From: Citrus sinensis
Taxonomy: Eukaryota; Streptophyta; Magnoliopsida; Sapindales; Rutaceae
NCBI RefSeq assembly: GCF_022201045.2
Contig: NC_068558.1
Coordinates: forward strand, 434,001-498,000
DNA: 64,000 bases
Direction of reading: 5' to 3'
The notes under the pieces were generated by a model, which worked only from the letters and a program-made list of their open reading frames with translations, made no database searches and was not told the origin of the DNA. The translations under genes were made by a program, and so were the position numbers. This document shows, in pieces, positions 48,830 to 61,945 of this stretch. Each line of letters starts with the position of its first letter. The first letter of the stretch is position 1.

Positions 48830-51800
48830 TGTTGAGTGGACTCCTTTTTGCGGATTTTTTTATATGAGGGCCAAACACTGGTCTCTGGGGATGTAGTGGG
48901 CGTCATTCAATTTTAAGCGTTTTTCGACCGATACGAGTACATCAAACGAGTGAACGATGTTGCGTTTACTATGAGTGAAAAATTTATAATACGTGACCGT
49001 TTTGTCGTTCGTTTAACATTACAAGCAACAGCTCATCGTCGTCCCTAAATTTTAGTGGACGTACTGTTTTTGATATGGTGGACGACCTGTTCTTAATCGA
49101 GTGATAATGGTATAACTAATAATATACTAAGATACTAAGTGTGTGTTTATATGTTGTTAAATTATTTATCCTTAAGAGCAGAACAATATAGTAAGGGAAA
49201 GAAAGAAGAATATAAGATTACAATTTTATTTAATTTCAAATGCATACAAATAAGGAGTAAATGTCTCATTTAATAATGATACAACTATGAAGTGGTAAGT
49301 AATACAATATAATTATAGGAGATAACAATCCTCAAATTTGAGAAATAATAGGAGTTATAAGAAAGTTAAAAATTACTTGTAGGAAAATGAAATGATTTTT
49401 GAATAAACATTCATATAAATTATAATTATTTTATAACACTCTACCTTTGAATGTGCGTCCTCCAAAAAATATGCATCATTAACACACTTGTTAGTGAAAA
49501 AGACTAGCAAATGAAAGTGCATTATTTATCTATATCTTAAGAAAGTGAAAATTACCTCATTAAAACCTTACTAGGAAAACCCAATGGGACAAAAACCTAG
49601 TGGAGGAAAAAAGTATAGTGCATGTAGCTATCTTTATCAATAACTCCCTTCAATAAGTATGTTGTTCCTTAAATTGACATGGATGCTTCGATTATCAATA
49701 ATTTAATTGTAATACTTTGGTGAAACAATTTACAGGATTAACATAATCTTTTAAAAGCTTGAATACATAAAGTAAATTATAGAAACTGTCATTTTGATTA
49801 AAAAAATATCATTATGTATATATCTTCATAATTTTGTTGATCTTCTTGAACAAAACCAAGCTTTAGCATCCAAATTAAAAAAAAAAGTGTGATATACTTT
49901 TCACACTATTTTGACATTTTTATGTTTATGCTAAACATATTTTAATTTGCAATTATACAATTTTTCAAAACCTTATGCATAAGTTGGAATAAAATATGGC
50001 TCTTTGGGACCAAGACATATACACCATATTTTAAAGTGGATCAATTTTTGAATATGAAATACCTTTAGTAATTCCATAATATCAACATTCCATTTGATAG
50101 ATTTCAATACATAAATTGGAAGGGATTCTCTCATTTTAAGAACTTTCAACTTAAATTTCATACTTAAAGAAATAAAATCATAAGTTCTTCAAGTGTGTTT
50201 TTTATTTTGACATTATCAACATATTTTGCAAAGATTGCCAAACGTTCACAAAAATTATTAAGCTTGCATAGCAAAGTTACTAAGCCAAATTAGTGATGAT
50301 TTTGTATTTGAACTTTCGGTCTATCACCAATATTGATTCAATTTCATACCAATTCTAGTGGTATAATAGTCACATGTTGGTTTGATATGATAAGACATCC
50401 AGCCATTATAAATTTTAAAACTTATTTGATAATGGTTACATCTACTACTCCCATAAGAATAGAAATCCATTAAGGAATTCAATTACTCATGATTTGCTTT
50501 TAACAAAAAAACTCATATTTTTTTCTTTTAATAAAAACCATAACATCAATTTATATTGACACTCCTAATTTGCCACTGCAAGAGCATACTTGTGCTACAA
50601 TATCATGTATCTTTTAATATATTTTCTTTTATATTTTTCTCTTCACATAATTTAAAATGAGAGAATCAGTCAAGTTTTAAAATTATTATCAAGCTTATAT
50701 ATGAACTTTTAGCTCCTTGAAGGAGATAATCATAAAAGAAAATCATAATCCTTTACAATCCTTCAAAGATTGATTTTTTCCTCAAAATATTTTAGGACTA
50801 TTCATGATTCAAACATGTGAATATTAGTTAGGCTTTAGTAATTTAAGATAATCATAAAAGAATCATTCATCAAGAATTCAATAAAAACATCCGGATCAAT
50901 TAAAAGGATAAAGTACATATATATACACTACTTACAACAAATTTCAATATTTTATTATATCAAACTATTCTTGAAATTTATCTAATATAAATTAAGCATG
51001 TGAAAATCTATCAGTAAAAGTCTAAACAATTGAAAATAAAGCAACGAGCCAATGAAGATAAGAAACTGTTCAAACCAAAAGCAAACAATTTTTTTTAATG
51101 ACCTCATTTACTCAAACACTTTTGATTGTTATATTTTTCCCCCAATTTTTTTTTTCAAAAAACAATTATGCCTTGTTTATATATTCATATTGTAACTCCT
51201 TCCGGGAGATATGGAGAAGGACATTTGTATATAGTCTCACACGACATATACATGAACTCATAATATTTGTATGGTCCTTTGGGAATATGTAAAATATACG
51301 TTTATATAGTGAATTATCTATGAACAAGATATTGGTGAAAAATATCATAATTTTGAAGTAGTTTTTTAAAAATATAGTTTGAAAGAAAATAGTCATTATG
51401 GGCGGTGCAATCCTTTAAGAATGTATTCTTAGGTTTCTTTCATTATATATTCTAATATTCACACTTTAGCTAGGATGAAATTTTTAACTCAAAGAATACA
51501 AAATATATAATAACAATTGAATATTAAAATAAGAAATGTAAAAAAGTAAAAATATTAAGTAATGTTGATAAAAATATGAATTCATTGATGTGTTATACTA
51601 AATTATTAAGTAATGTAATCTTTTTTGTAAGTTGTAAATTTTTTAGACATTTATTGAACAAACTGAAGTTTCAAAATCAAATGATAGAGTCCAAATTTAT
51701 CAAATGGACAGCGAGAAATGAGTGAAATTTATCAAAAATCGAGAGCATTAATTGATGCTTTTCGATAGATAGAATGACTCTTTCTATGCTGATCATCATC

Positions 51801-53198
51801 AATTTACATGGGTATATATGGATGTCGAAGAGTCAATAGACCATGTGCTGCTTGGTAGCTCGATGAAAAGTTATGAGAATTGTATCGATCGTTTGGATGG
51901 AGAGAAAATAAAAGAAAGTGAGGAAGAGTAAAGAGAAATATCAGAGAAATTGATTTTCACTTTGACAACTCGTTAACTAATTACAGGCCTTAGTATCTAT
52001 AGGAGCTCACTTAAGACCCGTTTGAGCTGTCGTGGACATGTTAGCTGACTCCTCCGATTCATCATATTCCTTAACACTCTATGTGCTTGAGTTTGCTTTG
52101 GATTAGATTTCAAACGACAACTCTTTTATTTTTTATTTTTTGGGTTATATTATTAACATATTAAAAGTGACAGCAATTTTGACTTTTCAGAGTTAGGGTT
52201 GGGAGGGTTGGCATGCATAAATTCAGATTCTCTTATAATTTGATCATTATCTGAGTTCTTTCAGGTCTATTACTAACATATATTACTTATTAGAATGTAT
52301 GGTTAAGATCTATTTATTTGTTAAGTTATTTTGTGCAGCTCTAAAATGGTGTGTGTTTTGTTTAGAAGCCTTACTTCACTTATCTTCTTTTCTTAAAAAA
52401 CAAAAACAAAAAACAGAAAATTCACTTATCAAATGTAAATTAAAGCCTCCAGCCAGCTCAACACGTTGCAAGCGACCGTGGCGGGGCAACAAATCAATTA
52501 TTTTGCTCAGGCTTTTCACTCTAATTACTTTTGCATTTTTGAAATCGAAATTTGGTGCTGGATTCAATAGAGATCACTGTAGGTTGGTAGCATATATTCC
52601 AGAGGTCATAACTTACACTTTAGATATTCGTTTTAAGTGTAAAATATATTATTTGATACCAGTAATGGAGTTTTGCCCGCGATCGAACTGAAAATTTCGT
52701 CTATTTCTTGGTCACTTTACAATTTTAAGTTTTTTTTTTTATTGTTTTTAGAATTTTTTTTTAAGATATCAGACTTTAATGTCATTTATTTTGTTGTTTG
52801 TATTTAGATTACGAGTATTTTATTATAAAATAATATTTTAAATTAATATGTTTTAATGAATACACGATATTTAAGGTTACTGTATAAATAACCTAAAACC
52901 TAAATTTCATATATTTAAATTTTAGTAATACTTTTATTATTTAAAAATTACTTCTCTTAATTTATTAATCTTTTACGTCTCAACATCGCTGAAGAAACAA
53001 GAAAATTATGCCTTGGAGTTCGGGTGGACTAAGTTGAATACTAGAGAAGAAGGCTCAGTAGTGTAACGACCCAAGCAACATGGCCTGGCCCATGGATGAT
53101 TCTAGACTCATGTAGTGCTCATAGATATTTTTCTTACATTTATTGAGGTGGTTGAGCATTGAGACCACTCCCTTATACTCTATTATACTCTATGATAG
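48830..53198. other. Gene-free region between the EMB8-like gene and an AT-rich element
   Basis: At 49440-49640 the text ttaaaaccttactaggaaaa, cccaatgggacaaaaaccta and gtggaggaaaaaa resembles a phrase I recall as recurring in plant retroelements, so this is probably an LTR-element remnant; more weak remnants may follow to 50600. The open frame at 52299-52691 (130 residues) has no recognisable domain. A stretch at 53060 (gtaacgacccaagc) also looks repeat-like. Confidence 0.4.
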
Positions 53199-54000
53199 CG
53201 TTTATTTTTTGGATTGGATTGGAAATTTTGAAGAGTGGGAATCCTAGGATTGGGAGTGTGGAGTGGGAGTGGGAATAGGTTATTTACTTACACTGGAATG
53301 GAAGCATGGAATGGAGATCAGAATCCAATTTATGTGTTTACTTTATCTTGAATTGGGAGTAAATAGTTTTAAATTACAATTTTATTCTTATTTAAAAAAT
53401 TATAATTTTTAATTACAAAACTAATAAAAAATATATTTAATGAATAATATTTATTTTATTATATTTGTAAATTTATTATAATTATTAATATTCTTAATTA
53501 TGAACAATAAATTATTAATTGTAATTTTAATATAAAATGAAATGTTATTTTATTTTATTTAATATAATTATATTAAATTTATTATTATATAAAATAATAA
53601 TATAATATTATTTAGTACAAAATTAATATTTTCTTAGAATAAAGTATTTATTATTATTAATATTAAATAAATATAGTACTATTATTTTTTAAATAAATAT
53701 AATAATATTATATTTATTAATTCTCTATTAATATAATAATATTATTTTAAAATAATTTTAACTTAGAATCAATGTAAATTATTATTTAGTTAAATATAAT
53801 ATTATTATTTAAATAAATATAATATTATTATTCAAATAAATATAATATTATTTATTTTATTTTATTAATTATAAAACATAAAATAAAATAAAAAATGGTA
53901 GAAATGGGAGAGGTGGGAGTAGATTCCCACTCCCACTCTCCACTCCAAAAATGAGTGGGAAGAATCCACACTCCTCACTCCCACTCCAGCGAGTAAACAC
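53199..54000. mobile_element. AT-rich non-autonomous DNA element, second family member
   Basis: The left end is gcgtttattttttggattgg. The right end on the minus strand is gtgtttactcgctggagtgg. Next to the ends are GAGTGGGA/TCCCACTC words, and between them 500 bp of nearly pure A/T. Organisation and several internal phrases match the duplicated element at 1997-2960. Confidence 0.55.
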
Positions 54001-55032
54001 AACATATATATAGAAGGAGTTTCATTTGGTCAAGGCATAACAAGCAACATATAAAATCCAGCACATAGGCATCGTACGTTTTTTTCGAGTAATACGAGTT
54101 TTTTCCTCCCATCTTGAGCGGGTTTGAATAAATACACTTTCCGACTTTCGAATCCAGCAATGAATTTGAGTGTGCAAGGCTGACTTAAGGCCAAAAAAAT
54201 AAAATTTGGCGCCTAAGGCCGCGCCGCACAGTGAGGGAACAAGCCGGCCGTGACAGTAGGCACAAAGCTTTGTTTTAAAAAAAAAGTGAATTAGACATTT
54301 GGCTGCTGTTTGGACGTTTTTAGTGGTTGGTTATTAGCGAAGAGAAAAGGGAAACAAGTGAACAAAATGCATCCTTTAGAGGCTGACCGCTCACAAAACA
54401 ATTAAAAGACAAGAAAAGAGACCATGGCCACAAAGTTTAATAAATGCCACATGCCAATAGGTCTCACAAAACTCAGGTAATATTCAAATCACGAGAGGAT
54501 TTGAACTCCACTTAAAATATGTCTAGTAATGATGGTTATACTTATTATTATTATTTTTTGTTAATTACCGTGTCATTTAGATTGCTAGCTTCCTTTTTTC
54601 TCTTTTTTTTTTCCCCCGATTGAAGCCAACACGACTGTTGTAACATCACAATTAGAGAATTTTATTACCAAATAAATTAACTAGTAATACTAGTATGTTT
54701 GTGTTCAAGGATTGGATTAAATTAGCCTGATAAAACTGATTGAAGATGAAATTTTATAAAAATTAATTAATCCTACATCAAATTTCGATTAACAGGAACA
54801 TATGGGTAGAATGATGATTACGAGGACCATATTGATTTTATCAAATATTAGTTAACTCTTTTCTGAATATGACGAAATCAAATTAAGCATGCTATATATA
54901 TGAACGAGAAACTCTATGCTGTAACCTTATTAGATAATTAAAGTGGATAATCAATTAAAAGTGTGCATGTATATATATATATATATGCCCGCCCACCGAG
55001 CCAATTAGAGATGCAGCAAGTTTTCAAATGAT
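54001..55032. other. Intergenic, 3' side of the DUF538 gene
   Basis: A phrase ggcgcctaaggccgcgcc near 54210 looks repeat-derived. A (TA)n tract stands at about 54970-54986. No gene is seen. Confidence 0.45.
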
Positions 55033-55500
55033 TCATTCGTTGGCTTTCATGTCCAAGTACTTGTGTTTCTCTTCATCGGTCATGAAAGCCGTGATCGGAA
55101 AAGACTTGCCAATTCCCATCGGAGTCTTGAAATGGATCTTATTACTCGACGCATCTTCAATGCTCATCTCAGAAATTGGCACCCACAGAAACATTTGTTT
55201 GCTTTTAACGCCAGTCATTTTCTTCATCTTGAACTTCTCTACATAAGCAGTCACTTCCGCTGCATAACTCACTCGAGTATTAGTCCCCTCAAAGAAATGC
55301 TCATATGGGGCTCTTTGCTTCATCCAAACAAACCCAGTTTCTCTGACTCTTCCACACTCTTCAAGATCTTGCAAAGGAAGCACCCCTTTTGGAAACCCTA
55401 GCTCTTCAAGAAGCTCAATAGAATGGCGATAGCACTCTTCAGCGCCATACACAATCTCTGCGCCGGCACGCTCATCTTCCCTTGCTTTGATGCTGGACAT
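55033..55500 (-). CDS. DUF538 family protein (SVB-like)
   Basis: A single exon of 155 residues, the typical length of the short, signal-less DUF538 proteins. Family marks seen are the N-terminal ECYRHSIELLEELGFPKGVLPL (residues 22-43, here the start of the domain), ETGFVWMKQ, the YAAEVTAYVE strand, KKMTGVKSKQMFLWVPISEM, and IHFKTPMGIGKSFPITAF near the end. There is no N-terminal hydrophobic segment, so a cytosolic protein is likely. The biochemical role is unsettled; members such as SVB affect trichome size and stress responses, and a lipid- or chlorophyll-related role has been proposed. A TATA box about 70 bp upstream supports the start. Confidence 0.93.
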   Translation of the reverse strand: MSSIKAREDERAGAEIVYGAEECYRHSIELLEELGFPKGVLPLQDLEECGRVRETGFVWMKQRAPYEHFFEGTNTRVSYAAEVTAYVEKFKMKKMTGVKSKQMFLWVPISEMSIEDASSNKIHFKTPMGIGKSFPITAFMTDEEKHKYLDMKANE

Positions 55501-55569
55501 TTTGTATATTTTATATTAGTACTGATGTGATGAGGATTAATGGAGAATTCGATATGGAAGGAGGTTCAA

Positions 55570-55577
55570 ATATATAC
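55570..55577 (-). promoter_or_regulatory. TATA box of the DUF538 gene
   Basis: The minus strand reads gtatatatttg, about 70-77 bp before the ATG. Confidence 0.55.
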
Positions 55578-55579
55578 GC

Positions 55580-58500
55580 ATGAAGATCAAACAAGGATTT
55601 TCATATATTCAAGTTGTTGGCTGTACGTTGAGCTGAATTATATTTTTCAACGGGGTGGTTCAACTAATTAATTGCTTGCACCGCCGGCGTTACGTTCACC
55701 TAAAATTCGTTTACCAATAAAGATTAAAGAGGGATTATGCTTGGTTTGTTTGTTTGTTTGGTTTGGTTGGTTATATTATGCTTGGATAGTGCAAATGTAA
55801 AGCTTTTGGACTTGGATAAGATGGATGGTGAAGAAATTAGACGGACGAAATATAATCAAGGAAGCAAGAAAATTATTCATCGTATCATCGTCTACATATC
55901 ACGACATATTCTTTTTAGTAAGTGAGTACGTAATTAAAATATTAAAAATAAATAAATTTTAAAACATTAAAAAATATCTTTAATATATTAAAATTTGTAT
56001 CTTTTTTATATTTTAGTGACATCTTCAATTATTAATGTTCTTATTGGAGAATTATTCTACATAGAATAATTAGCTAGTAAAGGACCTATTATCTTATTAA
56101 AATAAGAGACAAGTTAAACGAAAAAAAAACACATATTTCAATATACTATATGATATATTTCACCGCATTAAACTGTATTTTTTTAATCTTTTAGCAAGCC
56201 GTGTATATATATACATGTGTAATTTTAAAATAGGGGAATTCATGGACAATCTTTAAAAGAAAAAAAATACACTAACGACAAAATGCACTATATTAAAGTG
56301 TTTGTTTTTATATCTTTTATTTTGTCCCTTACTTTAATAAAAATAAGAGATTTTCATTTATTGTAAAATCATATAATAGGAATTGAAGTTTACAATAGTT
56401 TGGAGTTTATATTTTGAAGATATTGATTTTACTAGGGGATAATCTGGAATTAACCCTTTAATTAAGGACCATGATATTTCTATTTTTCACCCACAATTTG
56501 TGTATATTCACCATATTTCAGAAAACTCATTTAAAAAATCCACATTACTCTTTACATTTTAAAGTAAAGAAAAGTATAAACAATTAATCAATTATACCAT
56601 TTTCTTTACATCAGCCTCTTGACTACTGTTAGGGTCAGTTTGAGAAAACTTTAACTTTTAAAATAATGTTGTGCTGTAGAAATAATCAACTGTGAAAATA
56701 ATCAGTTTAGTGTTTGATAAATTTTGTTTTCAAAAGTACTATGAGTTTTAAAAACAGTTATAGATGTTTGGTAAATTTTATTATTAAACTGCTAAGAGAA
56801 AATAAATGACTAAAATGTACATAATATAGTATAAAATTTACTTATATGCATTAAAATATGTACATATAATATTTTTAATTGTGTATTATAATAATTTTTA
56901 CTAAAAAAATTATAATATTTTTTAATCTTAAAACAATTGATAATTAAATTTATAATATAGCAAAACAAATGTAATAATACTTCGACCAACAAATTGATGT
57001 GAATAAATTTATATTGATAAATTATAATAAAAATTTATTAAAACATTGATTTTATTTCTAATTTGAATAAAAATAATTTTGAGTTTAGGTAATAATTTTA
57101 AGGATAATTATGAAATTGCATTAAAGGATAAAATTGATCATCAAAATCAAAATTTAAAAGTTACTCAATTTTTATTTTTCAAAATTAATTGTAAGAGGGA
57201 CTGAAGTAATTACGTGCTAAAATTTATCCTGATGATCAAAGTGCACTATGTGCAGAGCGCTCCAAAAACAACAAATTCCTAGGAAGATTGCAGATTTTGT
57301 GACGATGTGCGCACGAAGAGTTTCAATCTGACAATTGCACTTTAATGTAAATATCATTCAATTAAGGATACAGATGCTACTCTTATTCGAATAATAAATA
57401 ATTAAATAAAGTTAAGTTCCTAACACCCTTTTGAAACTAGTACGAAACCCCATTGTTATATTTATAATACTTACTTCTATTACACTTACGAAAAAGGACA
57501 AAATATTATAAGAGAGTTAATCAAATTTAAACATATTTTTTTATACTAAAAAATTTATTATTAAGAAATGTATTTCTTCATTGATTCAAAATTATTTGGA
57601 ACTCACATCCTAAATTAGGATTTAATGATGAAAGGAGAGATAATTTATAGGTGTAAGGATTTTAACTTAGTTACATTAATAATTGCTTAATGTAAATTCT
57701 AGTAGCAAAAGAACTACAATCATAAGAATGAAGTTTAATAAGGGTTTTAAAGGTGTGTGAAAAGCATTACTCTAATTGAAAGATGAAAGCAAAGTGACAA
57801 AATTTGACACGACTTAATTACCTGACACGAATACAACACTAATAAATGTATATGAGTTTTCGAATTTGACATAATTATTAAATAGATTGAGTCTATGATG
57901 ACAGTTATGGTTAAAATTCTTGACTCATTTACTCGTTTAATGACATGATTACATTTTTTTATTGTAAATAAATTTATAAGTTATTGTCATCAAAACTCAA
58001 ATATTGAACATAATTCTTTTTTTTTCTTTTTTTTGGGAAAATGATGAATATATACATGGTGTGTCATTTATAAAAATTTTACATAGATTTAAATCTTTAA
58101 TAATGTAAATGTATAAAATATTAATTAGACATATATATATCATATCAATATTTAATATTATCTATATATGTATAATTAGAACTTCAATAGGGTAAATATG
58201 TAATATTTTAATAGATATGTATATTTTATAATATCAATAATGGAGTGCAAATATTTGATGTAAATCTTATTAGATATATAGACATTACACATGTTATTAG
58301 CTAACCAGTTTATTTTATTTGTCATGTTAAGGTCTTAATATTTTAACATGATTATTAAATGAGTCATGTTTGGGTCAATCTAAAATTGACATGACATGAA
58401 GCTAGAACGATACGAACATGACATGATAACCTATTTTCCTAGCTCTAGATGAAAGTTCAAGACATAATCAAAAAGTTAGATCCCATCGCCCCTAGTGTAA

Positions 58501-61500
58501 TACCCTGGGCCCAACAACCAAGTAGATATTGCTCGCTTTCGGAACATAGTCTGTCACAGTTTTATTATTGGCTTTGCAAGCCAAAATATATCTACTTTTT
58601 TTTTTCTTTAAAAGTTAAGGAGGGGTGGGCAAACCCAAATACAGTTTTTACCTCCCTTACCACCCCCAAGAATCGCCAAAATATATCAACTTAGTTAAGA
58701 GAGTCTATGATTAATAAACCAATTAAAAAACTCACTTGCTAGTAATATATGATATTACATGCTTCCCCCCCCCCCCTAAGGATCTCTCATCCTTGTAAGG
58801 GTTATTGGAAATAGAATATAACGAAATCATATCGTAAACGTATTTATCCATTCACTTGGTCGAAAATCTTGATGTAGTTTTGTTATTGGACTTTGCAATC
58901 CATAACTTGTCTACTTAGTTAGGAGAGTGCATGACTTATAAATTTGTCTAAGAACTCACTTACTCATTATGTGGGATATTACACCTAGGATGAAGGCCAA
59001 ATTAAGGCCTAATCTTTAGGGTCTGCAGTCAGAAAGGATAGTTAGATCCCATTTCGCTTAACACTTCACAAACACACCTACTTCCGTTTTATCTTTTTTT
59101 TTTTTCTTCAATCTTTATCATGTAAATAAGAGAGTGAATTTGTAAAATTAGAATATACCACTTTAATGATCTAATTTAGGAGAAAAACTTGTGAGAAACG
59201 GTACCGTTAGTTCAGAATGCAAAATGTGTCTCATAATAAGACTATCAAATTTAATATTAAAATGTTAATAAAATTTATTGTTCTGCCAAATAACAACTGG
59301 TGGGACAATCCCATTTTTTTTGGCTTTTTCCTAATTTATATATCTACTCATTGATTTTAATTTTTCGATGTCAAAATCCCAGTTTTTTCTCAACAACATC
59401 GTGAATCAATATCATGATCGATCTTTTGTGGGTCCAGCATAACTATTAGCGGGCCCTTCGAATAACAAGAAAAAGAAAAAAATGAAACAGTTGATTTATT
59501 TTTTTGGTCTTAACCACATTTCGGGAAGGGCCACAACTGTGAAAGATACTTTTAAGATCGTACCACAACTCAAAATTAGAAGTTTTCACTCGAACCAGGA
59601 GATATATATTCTCCCAACAAAGGCGACTTTCCTGCGACTCGAACTGAGAAGCAAACCCAATCAAGCCATTTAAGAGGACTTCATAGTGGAGCCAACACTT
59701 TGTTGATTCTATTGAAATTAATGTTTTTCTCTTCTTTTTTTCCCCTTTAAATTTAAAAATAATAATAAATTATAGAGAGATATCTTCCAGCTAATATGAA
59801 ATATAAAGATAACAATTAAATTGTATTCGCATAGTTCATGTGACTGCTTTTAGATTGCAGTGCAGGGGAAAGCTAGCAAAAATGCATTATGCATGTGGTC
59901 CGGCATAAATGAGCGTTTTGCCTCCCCCATGGCCCCCTGCCCACTATTTCTTTAAAATTTAAGAACTATTTGTGCGCCATGTGATCTAAATGTGATCTAA
60001 TCCACTTTCATTCCGCTAATTAAAATTAAAACCAACTTGTCTTTTGACTTTTGTTTCCCTTTCAGTTTTCTCTTTTGGAGTGAATGCATGTGCTTCGTTG
60101 GGCACTATCGAAAGGACCAAATGACCAAACAAGCATAAGTAAATATTCTAAGAGAAGAAGCAATGAATAGATAGAGAGTTAGATACCTTAAAAGTTTAGT
60201 CATATCAGTGAAGTTGAAAACATATCAATTGGACTTTAAATATTGCCTTTATATGTTTAACATGCGCGATCTCAACTTGCACCGTTTTCATAAATTCATT
60301 CATTAAACTAACACACAAGATAATAACTACGGTACTGCACGACTAACATTATATTTGTTGTCATTTCGTAGTTCGTATTATAATGTATTTCGTAGTTCGT
60401 ATTATAATTTATTTTTACATAAATTCATGTTTTAGCGATAATTTTTAATTGCATTTACTATATTAAAAAGGTGGTCAATATAATGAAATTAGTATAAAAA
60501 TAAACCTACCAGAGAGTAGGGTTTAGACTGTATTGCATTAAAACATTGTTTATATTTTAAATTTAGTCATTCTACGTTTTTGTTAAATAATTTATAATAA
60601 ATTTTAAATTCATTAAATATTGATTTATATTCATATTAAAATAAAATAAAGTTTAATAATAATAATAATATAAAATATTAATAAAACTAAATATTTAATA
60701 AATAAATGATGATACATTATTTTATTTTAAATATGTAAAATGTATTTTAATTATTTAATCATTTATTATCTACTAAATATTTAAGTTGAAAATAAATTTA
60801 AATTAAATAATTATATTAGACATTAATAAATACAAATCAATTTATAATTAAATTGAAGATTTAATATTATTTTTATTTTATTATATTTACCATATATATA
60901 TTATAACTATATTATATAATAATAGTAAATTATTAAATTATTTTATGCTATAAAAATTAATATATAAAAAATATTTTTTTAATAATTAATTTTAAAAATA
61001 TAATATAAAGCTAAAATATTAATAAATTAAAATAATACTAATTTAATTTTAACATTAATATAAAATATATTACAAAATAATATTATATATAATATGATCT
61101 ATAATATACCAAACATTATATTACTTTATAACTTAATACAATATATTCTAATATAATATAATACAATGTGACAGTCTGACAGACACATCTAGCTCCCCAT
61201 ATTGTTACCTAGTACTTATACAACTCGAAATTATAGACAGATGGGCCCGGTAAAAACTTAAGTTTGTTAAAAATAAACCCAAAATGGGCTGAACAAAAGG
61301 CCCAAGTCAGCGCGGTCTAAATCTTCCCGATCTACTTTTTATTTTTTTCTTACTATCAAACTCACATCGGACGGATACAAGACCGAAAGAAAGAGAGAGG
61401 AGAGATTTGCAAAAAACAAAATAGAGATATGAAAATAAAATAATAATAATTTTGGTTGCTTGCATAATGCTTTCATGGAAAGAGAGTAAAGGCGAGGCTC

Positions 61501-61535
61501 TAAAAAAGTAAAGGTAGGGCGGACACAGTTTGGTG
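55580..61535. other. Gene-free region before the RabGAP gene
   Basis: Long AT-rich stretches, extreme at 60580-61160. A dispersed-repeat pair lies at 58440-58990 with a C12 run at 58765-58776. A stretch at 56620-56800 (gttagggtcagtttgagaaaa) may be an old DNA-transposon end. The last 300 bp carry TGGGCT and GGCCCA words (61276-61302) typical of housekeeping plant promoters. Confidence 0.45.
58440..58990. repeat. Two diverged direct repeats, about 316 bp apart
   Basis: tttattattggctttgcaag (58562) and the matching ttgttattggactttgcaat (58880) are each followed by ccaaaa/ccataa..tctac, aacttagttaagagagt or ctacttagttaggagagt, then aactcact(t) and gatattaca. It is probably a decayed mobile element. 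Confidence 0.55.
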
Positions 61536-61783
61536 ATGGTGTTGGCCATATTACGCATCAACCATCACGACCCATCCGTAATTTCACTGTTGATGCTCAT
61601 TTTGACCACCGGAAGCGGCGGAAAATGGATTGTGTTCGCCGAAGCTAGCGGCGGCGGCGGCGGAGGAGGAGGAGGAGTAGGTTTCTGGTATCCTGCTGTG
61701 CTCACTACCAATGTCGGATTAGCTATCGCCGTGACGGCCATGGCCGGCCTTGCCTTGGCCGCCACCGTCTTATACTCTCATAG
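61536..61783 (+). CDS. Candidate alternative first exon (or small upstream membrane protein)
   Basis: From ATG 61536 an open frame runs 83 residues to a stop at 61785-61787. It has a hydrophobic segment (SVISLLMLILTTG), a run of nine Gly, and a C-terminal transmembrane-like segment TTNVGLAIAVTAMAGLALAA, ending TVLYSHR. It is strikingly GC-rich among AT-rich surroundings. A donor, cat ag|GTAAAA at 61784, lies just before the stop and leaves the same phase as the normal first exon of the RabGAP gene; splicing to 62816 would give YSHR-GSLKSPWSRRRRK. Either it is an alternative first exon giving a membrane-anchored RabGAP, or a separate small gene or upstream ORF. No family is recognised. Confidence 0.45.
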
Positions 61784-61945
61784 GTAAAAGAGGGGGAAAA
61801 AAAAGAATCAGAATAAACAAACAAATAAAAATCATCGAATTAAATATAAAAAAAAATTAAAAATTTCAAAAACGAATCCAGAGATTATATATTAGAATAG
61901 GTAGTAAATGTTAACGGAACAATGTTAACGGAACATAAACCGTTA

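Noticed and set aside
52299..52691. 130-residue open frame
   Set aside because: It has no recognised domain, mixed hydrophobic and lysine tracts, no TATA or conserved splice context, and lies in repeat-like DNA.
54470..54520. B-box-like word (ggagttcaaatcc on the minus strand)
   Set aside because: There is no A box at the proper distance upstream and no tRNA fold.
61565..61765. Minus-strand frame with a polyproline tract
   Set aside because: It is the complement of the poly-Gly stretch of the plus-strand frame at 61536-61783.
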